A DNA stretch of 64,000 bases from Synechococcus sp. PROS-9-1 (GCF_014279775.1 NZ_CP047961.1:1426001-1490000), one strand, 5' to 3'; counted from the first letter of the stretch, positions 20,163 through 29,127 are shown. The notes: generated by a model not told the origin, from the sequence alone. Made by a program: numbers and translations.

Positions 20163-20173
20163 AGACAGAAACA

Positions 20174-20200
20174 TCTCTTTGATCAAAAAAACCAAAGAGA
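20174..20200 (+). terminator. possible stem-loop after the 19863 gene
   Basis: TCTCTTTG (20174-20181) and CAAAGAGA (20193-20200) are perfect inverted repeats with an 11-base A-rich loop, starting 12 bases after the stop codon. No T-run follows, so termination is uncertain. Confidence 0.35.
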
Positions 20201-20457
20201 AGCAATTGCCAGCTTTAAGCATCTCTACACCAACAAATCAATACAGCTCAATCATTGAGTTTCCAATAACTCTATTTTTCCAAAAATTCTATTCACATTT
20301 ATAATGTAAAAGCTGAGATCACTCCTTAGGTTTGGGTACGAACAACGCAATGCCACAAACCATTGATTCACGGTTATGGACATTGGAATGCATGCCGGAT
20401 GTTGGTAACGCGTCATTCGTTGAGACAACTCCATTCAGTTCTTAAAGGGAGTTGAAA
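20201..20457. other. intergenic region without a convincing gene
   Basis: With the stem-loop before it, 295 bases separate the ends of two convergent genes. A 60-residue frame on the minus strand (20252-20434) has no recognisable domain and no clear ribosome-binding site, and I do not call it. Confidence 0.5.
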
Positions 20458-20655
20458 TCAGCTGCGAACTGCCTCCAACAACGCAAGATAAAGATCCTCG
20501 TCAATCTCACGGACATCGTATTCCGTAGGCATGGCGCCATGGAGATGTTCGTGCACCACTGTCCAGCACTTGCGTTCCACATCACTGAGTTGGGCTCCGT
20601 ACAGGGCATGAACACGCTCCACTAGAGCTGTCAGCAGAGCTGGATCAGTTGCCAT
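20458..20655 (-). CDS. small conserved-looking hypothetical protein
   Basis: A 65-residue acidic helical protein (LVERVHALYGAQLSDVERKCWTVVHEHLHG). No domain is recognised. Its regular amphipathic helices and sensible length favour a real gene. It is divergent from clpB, whose start is 158 bases away. Confidence 0.55.
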   Translation of the reverse strand: MATDPALLTALVERVHALYGAQLSDVERKCWTVVHEHLHGAMPTEYDVREIDEDLYLALLEAVRS

Positions 20656-20813
20656 CCTTATGTCCCACTTATCGAGAAGAGTCGGCTGACCCTACAAGTG
20701 CAGGTCGGTAAGCCGCAGACTGGCGCAAAGTCCGACAGATCTGGATCGGTTCTCCGCTCTACAAAGACAAAAGATCCACATACGGTTTCAATCATTAATA
20801 CGTAGACAGAAGC

Positions 20814-23405
20814 ATGCAACCGACAGCTGAACAGTTCACCGAAAAAGCCTGGGCCGCGATCATGGCCGCCCAGCAGCTGGCCCAGAACCGCCGGCATCAA
20901 CAGCTTGAAAGTGAGCACCTGTTGAGGGCTTTGTTGGACCAAGAAGGCTTGGCGGGGCGAATCCTCGACAAGGCAGGGGTTTCGACACCAGCGCTCCAAA
21001 CGGCTGTAGACACTTATCTCAGTCAGCAGCCATCACTCACCAACGCCCCTGACTCGGTGTTTCTAGGTAAGGACCTCAATGGCTTGCTCGATCGGGCTGA
21101 AACGCTGAAACAAAGTTATGGCGATAGCTTTATTTCGATTGAGCATCTACTGCTGGCCCTCGCAGACGATGGCCGCTGTGGCCGTCAACTTCTCAGCCAA
21201 GCTGGAACCGATACCTCACGTTTAAAAACCGCTATTAATGCCGTGCGAGGCAGTCAGAAAGTGACCGACCAAAACCCCGAGGGGACCTACGAATCTCTCG
21301 AAAAATACGGTCGCGATCTCACCAGCGCTGCCCGCGACGGCAAACTCGATCCCGTGATCGGTCGCGATGAAGAAATCAGGCGAACGATTCAAATTCTCAG
21401 CCGTCGCACCAAAAACAATCCTGTCCTGATTGGTGAACCAGGGGTGGGCAAGACAGCCATTGTGGAAGGGCTAGCCCAACGCATCGTGAATGGGGATGTG
21501 CCTCAGGCACTGCAAAATCGTCAGCTGATTGCCCTTGATATGGGAGCGCTAATCGCTGGAGCCAAATATCGCGGGGAATTCGAGGAACGCCTTAAAGCCG
21601 TGCTCAAGGAAGTCACCAACTCCGAGGGACAAATTGTCTTGTTCATCGATGAAATCCACACCGTGGTGGGTGCAGGTGCCACCGGGGGCGCCATGGACGC
21701 CAGCAACCTGTTGAAGCCCATGCTTGCGCGAGGTGAACTGCGCTGCATCGGAGCCACCACCCTTGATGAGCACCGGCAACACATTGAGAAAGACCCTGCA
21801 CTCGAGCGTCGCTTTCAGCAAGTGCTGGTCGATCAACCCACCGTCGAAGACACCATTTCAATTTTGCGTGGACTGAAAGAGCGCTACGAGGTGCACCACG
21901 GGGTCCGCATTGCTGACAGCGCCCTTGTCGCAGCAGCTGTTTTGAGTAGTCGATACATCGCCGATCGCTTCCTTCCAGACAAAGCGATCGACCTTGTCGA
22001 TGAATCAGCCGCCAGGCTCAAGATGGAAATCACCTCCAAACCAGAAGAGATCGACGAGATCGATCGCAAAATCCTGCAGCTGGAAATGGAAAAGCTCTCG
22101 CTAGGACGCGAGTCTGATGCGGCCAGTCAAGAGAGACTGCAGCGATTGGAACGAGAACTTGCCGACTTATCTGAACAGCAAAGCACTCTTAATGCTCAAT
22201 GGCAGCAAGAAAAAGGTGCCATTGATGAGCTCTCTGCTCTAAAGGAAGAGATCGAACGCGTGCAGCTACAGGTTGAACAAGCCAAGCGGAGTTATGACCT
22301 CAACAAGGCTGCAGAGTTGGAATACGGAACGCTCGCTGGACTCCAAAAGCAACTGCAAGCCCAGGAACAAGCCTTGGCAGAAACCGATGACACTGCCGAA
22401 AAATCACTGCTCAGAGAGGAGGTCAGCGAAGACGACATCGCTGAGGTGATTGCGAAGTGGACAGGAATTCCCGTTGCCAAGCTTGTGCAATCCGAAATGG
22501 AAAAACTACTCAAACTCGAAGACCAACTCCATGAACGTGTGGTGGGACAACACCAAGCAGTCACGGCAGTAGCCGACGCCATTCAGCGATCCAGAGCTGG
22601 TCTTAGCGATCCAAATCAACCCATCGCCAGTTTTTTATTTTTAGGCCCCACCGGAGTGGGTAAAACAGAGCTTTCGAAAGCCTTGGCGGCCCAACTGTTT
22701 GATAGCGAAGACGCCTTGGTTCGCATCGACATGTCGGAGTACATGGAGAAACACACGGTGAGCCGATTGATCGGAGCACCTCCCGGATATGTGGGATATG
22801 AAGCTGGAGGACAGCTCACAGAAGCTGTGCGGCGCAGACCCTACGCAGTGATCTTGTTCGATGAAGTCGAAAAAGCTCATCCGGATGTCTTCAATGTGAT
22901 GCTCCAAATCCTGGATGATGGTCGCGTCACCGACGGCCAAGGCCGCACTGTTGATTTCACCAATGCAGTGCTAATTCTTACGAGCAACATCGGCAGTCAA
23001 TCCATCCTCGACTTAGGAGGTGATGACAACCAACATCAAGAGATGGAGAATCGGGTGAATGAAGCGCTACGCAGCCACTTCCGCCCAGAATTCCTAAATA
23101 GAATCGACGACACCATCATTTTCCACAGTCTTCGTCGCGATGAATTGCGCCAAATCGTTGCTCTACAAGTGGAACGGTTACGACAACGCCTCAACGAGCG
23201 CAAGCTGGAACTCAACATCAGCGAAGAGGCCACCGACTGGTTAGCCAATGCCGGCTATGACCCCGTTTATGGAGCGAGGCCCCTCAAACGAGCCATTCAG
23301 CGCGAGCTGGAAACACCCATTGCCAAAGCAATCCTCGCCGGTGCTTATGAGGAAGGCAGCAGCGTTCAAATCCAAGTCAAAGAAAAACGCCTAAGCCTGC
23401 TCTAA
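20814..23405 (+). CDS. clpB: ATP-dependent disaggregase ClpB
   Basis: Hexameric AAA+ chaperone that rescues aggregated proteins together with DnaK. The 863-residue protein has the full layout: N-terminal Clp repeats (residues 1-150), first ATPase with Walker A GEPGVGKT and Walker B LFIDEIH, a coiled-coil middle domain (about 400-520), and second ATPase with GPTGVGKT and [11 protein letters not shown]. The C-terminal domain contains the sensor-2 segment [11 protein letters not shown]. Cyanobacteria usually carry more than one clpB; this resembles the standard heat-shock type. No CIRCE operator was seen upstream. Confidence 0.97.
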   Translation: MQPTAEQFTEKAWAAIMAAQQLAQNRRHQQLESEHLLRALLDQEGLAGRILDKAGVSTPALQTAVDTYLSQQPSLTNAPDSVFLGKDLNGLLDRAETLKQSYGDSFISIEHLLLALADDGRCGRQLLSQAGTDTSRLKTAINAVRGSQKVTDQNPEGTYESLEKYGRDLTSAARDGKLDPVIGRDEEIRRTIQILSRRTKNNPVLIGEPGVGKTAIVEGLAQRIVNGDVPQALQNRQLIALDMGALIAGAKYRGEFEERLKAVLKEVTNSEGQIVLFIDEIHTVVGAGATGGAMDASNLLKPMLARGELRCIGATTLDEHRQHIEKDPALERRFQQVLVDQPTVEDTISILRGLKERYEVHHGVRIADSALVAAAVLSSRYIADRFLPDKAIDLVDESAARLKMEITSKPEEIDEIDRKILQLEMEKLSLGRESDAASQERLQRLERELADLSEQQSTLNAQWQQEKGAIDELSALKEEIERVQLQVEQAKRSYDLNKAAELEYGTLAGLQKQLQAQEQALAETDDTAEKSLLREEVSEDDIAEVIAKWTGIPVAKLVQSEMEKLLKLEDQLHERVVGQHQAVTAVADAIQRSRAGLSDPNQPIASFLFLGPTGVGKTELSKALAAQLFDSEDALVRIDMSEYMEKHTVSRLIGAPPGYVGYEAGGQLTEAVRRRPYAVILFDEVEKAHPDVFNVMLQILDDGRVTDGQGRTVDFTNAVLILTSNIGSQSILDLGGDDNQHQEMENRVNEALRSHFRPEFLNRIDDTIIFHSLRRDELRQIVALQVERLRQRLNERKLELNISEEATDWLANAGYDPVYGARPLKRAIQRELETPIAKAILAGAYEEGSSVQIQVKEKRLSLL

Positions 23406-23546
23406 AAGCACGCTCAAATCAGGAAAGGCGATCCTAAGAATTCGGAATAGCAAAGATTAAACTTAAACATCCTGAATCTTGTGGCCCTTTTAATGAATTA
23501 ATTAATAATGAATTCACGATCAATACTATTCAAGCAATGAGAGGTA

Positions 23547-24050
23547 TTAGATCGCAGTAGAAGCAGAGTTCTCCGAGTTCGAAGATTCAAACCACTCGGG
23601 TACTGAAGAATATGTTGCTTCATTATTAACATTTTCTCTTGCTTCTACTTTCCAACAGCAAGTTCGGCCAAGGTCACGTTCGTTCAGGAGTTCATTGGCC
23701 CAGTTCCACAATAATTGTGCTGTATTTTCCATTCCTACATTTTTCATCACCCGAAGGTCTAGGGCTCCCTGCGCATGCAGAGATCGCCACTGTTCCAGCA
23801 AAGGATCATCTTGGTTGACCAAAAAAGTGTGATCAAACTGATCTCTCAACTGCTTCTCTAAGGGACGCAAGCTTGAGAAATCCACCACAAAGCCACAAAT
23901 ATCCAGCTCTTTGGCGGCAAACCAAAACGTGAAGCTGCGGCTGTAGCCATGGACGAAATGACAATGTCCGGAGTGTTGCCACTGCCTATGACAGCAGGGA
24001 TACCCCTCGAAATGCTTGCTGCAGGTGAAGCCGGCGGGAGGCAGAAACAT
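23547..24050 (-). CDS. 6-pyruvoyltetrahydropterin synthase/QueD-family protein, HGY variant
   Basis: A 167-residue pterin-synthase-fold protein. Standard QueD has an HGH pair binding zinc. Here the block reads CHFVHGYSRSF, so the second His is Tyr, while extra Cys and His residues (CCHRQW, GHCH) lie just before it. Downstream are the conserved VVDFSSLRPLEKQL and FDHTFLVNQDDP segments. I recall the same layout (FRQW...HC...HGY) in a group of marine bacterial and phage homologues. The reaction could be 7-deazaguanine or pterin synthesis, but the changed site leaves this open. It is divergent from hisIE. The C-terminal tail is rich in Ser and Asn. Confidence 0.75.
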   Translation of the reverse strand: MFLPPAGFTCSKHFEGYPCCHRQWQHSGHCHFVHGYSRSFTFWFAAKELDICGFVVDFSSLRPLEKQLRDQFDHTFLVNQDDPLLEQWRSLHAQGALDLRVMKNVGMENTAQLLWNWANELLNERDLGRTCCWKVEARENVNNEATYSSVPEWFESSNSENSASTAI

Positions 24051-24117
24051 CAGCTCGAATGAGGGAGCACACTGCGGGAGAATTGACCTTGTCTACATCT
24101 ACATGCACCGAGGCCCG

Positions 24118-24786
24118 ATGCCAGCCGCTGATGTCGCCTTCATTGACGAACTCCGCTTCAATGACAAGGGGCTAATTCCTGCGATCGCTCAAGACTGGCT
24201 AGACGGAGCCATCCTCATGCAGGCCTGGATGAATCGTGCAGCACTGGAACTCACAATGAGTACTGGTGAAGTGCACTACTGGAGCCGGTCTCGACAAGAG
24301 ATGTGGCATAAGGGAGCGACCAGTGGTCACATCCAACGCCTCAAGGGCCTTCGCTACGACTGCGACGCTGATGTGCTGCTCCTCACGATCGAACAAGCCG
24401 GCGATGTGGCCTGTCACACAGGAGCACGCAGCTGTTTTTATGACGATGGTCCAGTACCTAGCCAAGGAGGACCCGAGGCAGCACCCCCACCAGCCGATGC
24501 CTGCACCGAATTGATGCGAGTAATTGAAGATCGGCGGAACTACCCAGATGAAGGGAGTTACACCAATCGATTGCTTGAAGGGGGTGACAATCGAATTCTC
24601 AAAAAAATCGGCGAAGAAAGCGCAGAATTTGTGATGGCATGCAAAGACAACAACGCCAACGAAATCGCAGGTGAAGCGGCTGATTTAATTTTTCACCTCC
24701 AGGTGGCTCTAGCCCATCACAACGTCAGCTGGAGGGATGTCCAAGCCGTTCTGGCCAGCCGCCGGGGAGCGCCCAGGCGTTCCTAG
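24118..24786 (+). CDS. hisI: bifunctional phosphoribosyl-AMP cyclohydrolase / phosphoribosyl-ATP diphosphatase
   Basis: Catalyses steps 2 and 3 of histidine synthesis. The N-terminal HisI domain (residues 1-125) has WMNRAALELT, the VHYWSRSRQEMWHKGATSGH active site, and the zinc Cys residues in DCDAD and HTGARSC. The C-terminal HisE domain (about 135-222) shows NYPDEGSYTNRLLE, KKIGEESAEFVMACK and GEAADLIFHLQV. ATG 24118 is chosen over upstream frame extension; ATG 24103 would add five residues. Its stop overlaps the convergent metalloprotease gene by 4 bases. Confidence 0.95.
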   Translation: MPAADVAFIDELRFNDKGLIPAIAQDWLDGAILMQAWMNRAALELTMSTGEVHYWSRSRQEMWHKGATSGHIQRLKGLRYDCDADVLLLTIEQAGDVACHTGARSCFYDDGPVPSQGGPEAAPPPADACTELMRVIEDRRNYPDEGSYTNRLLEGGDNRILKKIGEESAEFVMACKDNNANEIAGEAADLIFHLQVALAHHNVSWRDVQAVLASRRGAPRRS

Positions 24787-25421
24787 GGCCTCGGAGGCAA
24801 AGGCAAACCAAATCGACTCGGCTGCTGTCGCATCCACTCCAGGGTGAGCTGATCACGGGGAGACAACTTCAACACCGGGGAGGCTCCTTGGACAGGTGCC
24901 ATCGCATCACTCGGCACCAAGCTATGGGCCCACAGTCCGAACGCATGCCCTAACTCATGAAGCGCTGTGGCCTGTTGAGACTCAGATCTCAACTCAGGTG
25001 ACACCATCACAGTGACTAGGGGCTCAAGACGCCACACCCCCTGCCGTTGCACCTCCAACACCTGAAGCACGCTTCTGCCATTGCTTGCTCGCCATCCATC
25101 AGCCAGACGTCGCCGGGGCGGCCTGCGACGTTCCACTCGGACATGAGCCCGCTCAGGATCGTCAACCCGGACAATCGGCAAAACAGCAGACCACTCATCG
25201 AGAGCACGATCAACAGCGCCGAACCATCGCCTTTCCCAGCGATTGGGCTCAGCGCTTTCGGCTGGCTGAACCCAGACGCACCAGCGCGGCAAAACAGGGA
25301 ATCCAGATGAGCTAATCGCCAATCTGGAGCCATACCCAGGCGCATTGGTCAGATCACTACGTCGCAACGAATCGGGCCTGATCTGCTGAGCCTGAACTGG
25401 AGGACAGGGGTCAACTTGCAT
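24783..25421 (-). CDS. matrixin-like zinc metalloprotease
   Basis: A 212-residue protein whose C-terminal half carries the metzincin site HELGHAFGLWAHS (H-E-x-x-H-x-x-G-x-x-H), followed by SDAMAP, which fits the Met-turn. This indicates a zinc peptidase of the M10/matrixin type. The middle is Arg-rich (RRRPPRRRLADGW). The ATG at 25421 is preceded two codons earlier by an in-frame stop, so the N-terminus is fixed, and it has no signal peptide. Secretion, if any, must use another route. Its substrate is unknown. Confidence 0.8.
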   Translation of the reverse strand: MQVDPCPPVQAQQIRPDSLRRSDLTNAPGYGSRLAISSSGFPVLPRWCVWVQPAESAEPNRWERRWFGAVDRALDEWSAVLPIVRVDDPERAHVRVERRRPPRRRLADGWRASNGRSVLQVLEVQRQGVWRLEPLVTVMVSPELRSESQQATALHELGHAFGLWAHSLVPSDAMAPVQGASPVLKLSPRDQLTLEWMRQQPSRFGLPLPPRP

Positions 25422-25429
25422 GCTTTACA

Positions 25430-25921
25430 TCACGACGCCGGCAGTCCGACACCACGAGCCATCAGTGTTGCCAACAAAGGCACCAGAGCAAATCCCACCA
25501 GCTCAATGTTGACAATCCAGCCCAAGCGGGTAGCAAGCGCCTCAGACACCTTGGGGAGTTCTCCCTTGCGCAAAGGAATCGCCCAGAGGATGTAAGTCAC
25601 TGTGGGATATAACGACAAAGCACCCACGGATAGGTACAGACCGATCTTCCACCAGAACAAGGGATTGGTCGTGTAGAACTCGCTGCCTTGCCCGAAATAC
25701 AGGACACGAAAAATGCCACTAATCAGCAGTGCTAAAGCGGCGATCCCGTAGATGACGTCGGTGATCACCATCGCCGTGGCTGCCCGACGATCGGGGTCTG
25801 GACGCAATAAGCGACGCTCCACGACGAGAGCGGCAAAACAAAGCATGAAACTTAGATAGTGCACATAGGCCACACCAGCGCTTTTGGCGATTTCTGGAGT
25901 CAGCAAAGTGGCCAGCTGCAT
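25430..25921 (-). CDS. DUF2214-family membrane protein
   Basis: A 163-residue protein from ATG 25921 (MQLATLLTPEIAKSAGVAY). It has four membrane segments: around residues 14-30, 50-70, 88-108 and 132-155. Conserved DUF2214 features are YVHYLSFMLCFAALVVERRLL and GIFRVLYFGQGSEFY with charged residues inside the membrane region. Function unknown. The frame is open to 26014 but that part looks non-coding. It is 8 bases upstream of the metalloprotease gene and probably cotranscribed. Confidence 0.85.
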   Translation of the reverse strand: MQLATLLTPEIAKSAGVAYVHYLSFMLCFAALVVERRLLRPDPDRRAATAMVITDVIYGIAALALLISGIFRVLYFGQGSEFYTTNPLFWWKIGLYLSVGALSLYPTVTYILWAIPLRKGELPKVSEALATRLGWIVNIELVGFALVPLLATLMARGVGLPAS

Positions 25922-26146
25922 AACAAATGATTCAGTGGGGCTGACCGTAGCTGCTGGCTTGCCACTCGCGCTGGGGTAAGGACCACCTGCAGGCCTCTGA
26001 CCAGCGCGCAACAAAAAGAAATCAGGAGCAATAATGAAAAACGATAAAAAGATGAATTAAGGTATAAATATAAATTCCGCAGTCTTTATTACGCAATCTG
26101 GATAGAAAGACTTTCGCCCTAAGTTCAAGAAAATCAGGAGTCACAG

Positions 26147-27073
26147 ATGGTGAGTTCTCTGAGTGCTTTTCTCGGCGAAATAGGTCGGCATCAACTGTTG
26201 ACGCCTGAGCAGGAATTAACCCTGGGCCGCAAGGTGCAGGCCATGGCAACTCTCACCGGGCGCTGCACGATGGCAGGTGGAGAAGGAGATGCATGCGTTT
26301 ACAACGACGAAGAGAAACGCACAATTAAGCGAGGAGAAAAGGCAAAAAATCAAATGATTACGGCCAATTTAAGGCTGGTTGTCAATCTTGCAAAGCGTTA
26401 TCAAGGCAAGGGACTTGATCTTCTTGACCTCATCCAAGAGGGCACTCTCGGACTGACCAGAGCTGTTGAAAAATACGATCCCACCCGAGGCCATCGTTTT
26501 TCTACCTACGCCTATTGGTGGATTCGTCAAGGTTTGAACCGCGCCCTCTCTACGCAAAGCAGAACGATTCGTATCCCTGTAAATGTCAATGAAAAACTGA
26601 CGAAATTACGTGCTGCCAAAGCGCGTCTCATGCAAAGCAATGGACTTGCCCCATCCGCGGAGCTATTGGCCGAAAGCATGAAGCTGCCGATCAGCGAAGT
26701 CGAGGACTTGTTGGGCTGTGAACTTCGCAGTGTCACGGTGAGCCTTCAGGGTGTGGTGAAGTCGAAATCCGATCCATCGGAATTGGTGGATGTGCTGCCA
26801 AGCGACGAAATCCCACCGATGGAGCGAGCTGAAATTGCTGAGCGCACAGACTCCGCCTGGAAGCTGCTCGACAATTCGAACCTGACTCCAAAAGAGAGAA
26901 CCATCGTCATGCTTCGGTTTGGGCTTGATGGAAGCCACGAGTGGCGCACCCTTGCCGAAGTTGCTCGACAGATGAATTGCAGCAGAGAATATTGCCGCCA
27001 GGTGGTGCAAAGGGCATTGCGCAAACTGCGTAAAACCAGCATCCAACATGGTTTAGTGGAACCCGCCTACTAA
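26147..27073 (+). CDS. group 2 RNA polymerase sigma factor (sigma-70 family)
   Basis: A 308-residue non-essential-type sigma factor. It has a short region 1.2 (LSAFLGEIGRHQLLTPEQE), the core region 2 (MITANLRLVVNLAKRY, DLIQEGTLGLTRAVEKYDPTRG, FSTYAYWWIRQGLNRAL), region 3, and region 4 (LTPKERTIVMLRFGLDGS, then EVARQMNCSREYCRQVVQRALRKLR). Region 1.1 is missing, as in group 2 sigmas that redirect polymerase in stress or light responses. An insert of about 25 residues (GRCTMAGGEGDACVYNDEEK) lies between regions 1.2 and 2.1. No anti-sigma gene is next to it. Confidence 0.93.
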   Translation: MVSSLSAFLGEIGRHQLLTPEQELTLGRKVQAMATLTGRCTMAGGEGDACVYNDEEKRTIKRGEKAKNQMITANLRLVVNLAKRYQGKGLDLLDLIQEGTLGLTRAVEKYDPTRGHRFSTYAYWWIRQGLNRALSTQSRTIRIPVNVNEKLTKLRAAKARLMQSNGLAPSAELLAESMKLPISEVEDLLGCELRSVTVSLQGVVKSKSDPSELVDVLPSDEIPPMERAEIAERTDSAWKLLDNSNLTPKERTIVMLRFGLDGSHEWRTLAEVARQMNCSREYCRQVVQRALRKLRKTSIQHGLVEPAY

Positions 27074-27131
27074 GAATCCAGCGAATTAAGTGATAGTGGA
27101 GGCGCCTTGACTGCTCAACGCTGCATCATTC

Positions 27132-27506
27132 ATGACTGATGCCTCTTCTGGCACCGATTCCGTTTTTGAAGCTGACGTGATCGACAGCTCCGTCATTGAT
27201 GAGGGAGCTTTTCAACGGTTGCTCAGGCGCGCGGGAAGAACGATTGCGGCTCCAGCCCTCGAAGCCCTTGAGATGGTGCTGGATCAGGCCACTCCTCCTC
27301 AAGCCAGGCTCACCATGCTGGCAGGGCTGACCTACCTGCTCATACCAACCGACCTCATTCCCGACTTTCTTCCTGTCGCAGGGTTTAGCGATGACCTTGT
27401 TGCCTTGACAGCTGTGATCGGTTTATGCAGTAAACACATCACACCAGAAATCCGTCTACGGGCACAACGCAGACTGGATCGATGGTTTCCCCTCGGACGC
27501 TCATGA
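27132..27506 (+). CDS. YkvA-family (DUF1232) protein
   Basis: A 124-residue protein with the DUF1232 core: LTMLAGLTYLLIPTDLIPDFLPVAGFSDDLVALTAVIGL. Here an IPTDLIPDF-type loop connects two hydrophobic helices. Function unknown; probably membrane-associated. It overlaps the next gene by 4 bases (ATGA). Confidence 0.85.
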   Translation: MTDASSGTDSVFEADVIDSSVIDEGAFQRLLRRAGRTIAAPALEALEMVLDQATPPQARLTMLAGLTYLLIPTDLIPDFLPVAGFSDDLVALTAVIGLCSKHITPEIRLRAQRRLDRWFPLGRS

Positions 27507-27832
27507 ATCCCTGGTCTCCCGACGTTGAGGAAGAACTGGCCTTAGTTCTGAAGGATTGGCTGAAACAGCAGGGCCGAACCCAAGCCGATCTTCGCCGTAG
27601 CCTCCGAGCGACTTCAACTCGCATGCCCGCTCTGATGCAAGTGCTTGAAATGGAGCATCGCCTCGGAGGGCTCCCCCGTGTCGCAGCGAAGCTCTGCAGC
27701 ATCGAAGCCGATTGGATCAACAATGCCCCAGCCCATGCCAGCGCCTCCGCAGGAGACTTAACGACAGACACTGATCCATTTGGCCAACTCGATCTCCTTC
27801 TGCGCGAAATCCGCGACGATCGCGGCAACTAA
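27503..27832 (+). CDS. conserved hypothetical protein, 109 residues
   Basis: A soluble helical protein (EEELALVLKDWLKQQGRTQADLRRSLRA) whose middle resembles a short helix-turn-helix, but no family is assigned. ATG 27503 overlaps the DUF1232 stop, which supports translational coupling. The frame before it belongs to the upstream gene. Confidence 0.65.
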   Translation: MNPWSPDVEEELALVLKDWLKQQGRTQADLRRSLRATSTRMPALMQVLEMEHRLGGLPRVAAKLCSIEADWINNAPAHASASAGDLTTDTDPFGQLDLLLREIRDDRGN

Positions 27833-27872
27833 ACGAGATCACAGGCAAAGTAGTACCAGATGCCTTGCTGCC

Positions 27873-28130
27873 TTGCGTTTATCCGCTTCCCTCGTCTTCA
27901 GCGTCGGACTCATGGCTGGTGCTGGTCTTTGTGTTGTTGCGCCCCAGATTGCGCAGGCTCAAACTGAAACATGGTTACTAGGTCCCAATAGCCGTTCAGG
28001 GCAGGGCAGCACTGTGGTTCCAACTGATTGCGTGACGGGAGACGACGGTTCGATCACCTGTGATACCAAGATCGAAAACCCAGCAGGTACGACCCCTGCC
28101 AAGCCTTACTACAACCCATTCACCAACTGA
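27873..28130 (+). CDS. small secreted hypothetical protein
   Basis: The frame encodes a signal peptide (LRLSASLVFSVGLMAGAGLCVVAPQIAQAQ) followed by about 55 residues with a Cys pair (PTDCVTGDDGSITCDTK) and a Pro/Asn-rich end (TPAKPYYNPFTN). The start is uncertain: TTG 27873 gives the full signal peptide, while ATG 27912 gives a shortened one. No family is recognised. psiE starts 6 bases after its stop. Confidence 0.6.
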   Translation: MRLSASLVFSVGLMAGAGLCVVAPQIAQAQTETWLLGPNSRSGQGSTVVPTDCVTGDDGSITCDTKIENPAGTTPAKPYYNPFTN

Positions 28131-28136
28131 TCAGCC

Positions 28137-28709
28137 GTGCCTCAGGCCCGTCGCAAGCGTCGAACTTTCCTACTGCTCGTTGACTCCGCAGAGCAACAAG
28201 TAGCCAAGCTGCTCACGGTCATCACAGCCGTGGTGATTGTGGCGGCCCTGACTCAACTCACCATCCGAGTCAGCCTTGCGCTGATTGACACCGATAGCAA
28301 TTCCTATTGGCTCGGTGATGGGCTCATCAAAATTCTTGGAGATCTGCTAACCGTCCTGATTGCCCTGGAAGTCCTTCAGAACGTCACCAGCTACCTCAGG
28401 AAACATGTCATCCAGATTGAACTCGTTCTGGTAACAGCTCTAACGGCTGTTGCCAGAAAAGTGATTGTTTTACCTGCAGGATCGGAAAACAAACCGCAAC
28501 TCCTTATAGGGCTTGGTATTGCTTCGATTGCCCTTGCTGGCTCCTACTGGCTCGTCAAACGCTCAACCCCTCTTGATTCAGCGGCAAGACAGGAGGAGTG
28601 GAGTTCACAGGCCAATACAGAGCGAGCCATAGCGTCCCAGGATGCGGATCTGTCCTCACCAGGCGGTGGCGACGATGGGCTGGAATCAAGAGCTGATCAC
28701 CCACGCTGA
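28137..28709 (+). CDS. PsiE-family membrane protein
   Basis: A 190-residue protein with the PsiE-type four-helix core at residues about 22-140 (LLTVITAVVIVAALTQLTI, GDLLTVLIALEVLQNVTSYL, VTALTAVARKVIVL, LLIGLGIASIALAGSYWLV). PsiE is named from phosphate starvation in E. coli, but the role here is unknown. It starts with GTG. The last 45 or so residues are hydrophilic and encoded entirely opposite the Nif11-cupin gene, with a 155-base tail-to-tail overlap, so this tail may be an extension after loss of an earlier stop codon. Confidence 0.8.
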   Translation: MPQARRKRRTFLLLVDSAEQQVAKLLTVITAVVIVAALTQLTIRVSLALIDTDSNSYWLGDGLIKILGDLLTVLIALEVLQNVTSYLRKHVIQIELVLVTALTAVARKVIVLPAGSENKPQLLIGLGIASIALAGSYWLVKRSTPLDSAARQEEWSSQANTERAIASQDADLSSPGGGDDGLESRADHPR

Positions 28710-29127
28710 GATCGAGCCATTCATCGGGATCCTTGAATTGCAATCTGGCACTGCCACGCATCAGGGTCAGCCACTCGTTTTCAGCCTGGTCGTACCAGAA
28801 CCCTTCGGGGCTGGAAGCCGCGCACGACTCGATCCGCATCAACCGCCAATCAGGACCTTGGCAAAGCATCCGCTCTTGCTCCTCTCCAGGATCTAAATCC
28901 TGCCCAAGAAACAAGTTGTTAGAAGGCCTATCAAGGGCTGCCCCCTCTCCATCCCCCCATCGTCGAGCGATCTCAAACCCCCAGGAACGGGCAAGTTTCA
29001 CCACTGAGTTGTGATCGTCACAAGCAGCGAGCTGCCGACGTCGCTCAGGATGCTCGTGAAGTGACTGAACCAAGCCATTCAGATGATTCACCTTCTGCAG
29101 GAATCGCTGAAGATCCTTTTCGGCCAA
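28555..29127 (-). CDS. Nif11-domain / cupin-domain fusion protein
   Basis: A 190-residue protein. Residues 1-55 form a Nif11-like domain (DLQRFLQKVNHLNGLVQSLHE, VVKLARSWGFEIARRW). Residues about 100-175 form a cupin barrel (GFWYDQAENEWLTLMRGSARL, then VGDQLLIPAHRRHRL). The cupin metal motifs are incomplete: ENEW replaces H-x-H, while PAHRRH retains His. Start is TTG 29127; an in-frame stop lies five codons upstream. Nif11 normally acts as a peptide leader, so its fusion to a folded cupin suggests another role, perhaps protein binding. It overlaps psiE convergently by 155 bases. Confidence 0.8.
   Translation of the reverse strand: MAEKDLQRFLQKVNHLNGLVQSLHEHPERRRQLAACDDHNSVVKLARSWGFEIARRWGDGEGAALDRPSNNLFLGQDLDPGEEQERMLCQGPDWRLMRIESCAASSPEGFWYDQAENEWLTLMRGSARLQFKDPDEWLDLSVGDQLLIPAHRRHRLVRTDPHPGTLWLALYWPVNSTPPVLPLNQEGLSV

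Noticed and set aside
20252-20434. 60-residue minus-strand frame in the 20.2-20.5 kb gap
   Set aside because: No domain, no ribosome-binding site, and composition unlike neighbouring genes.
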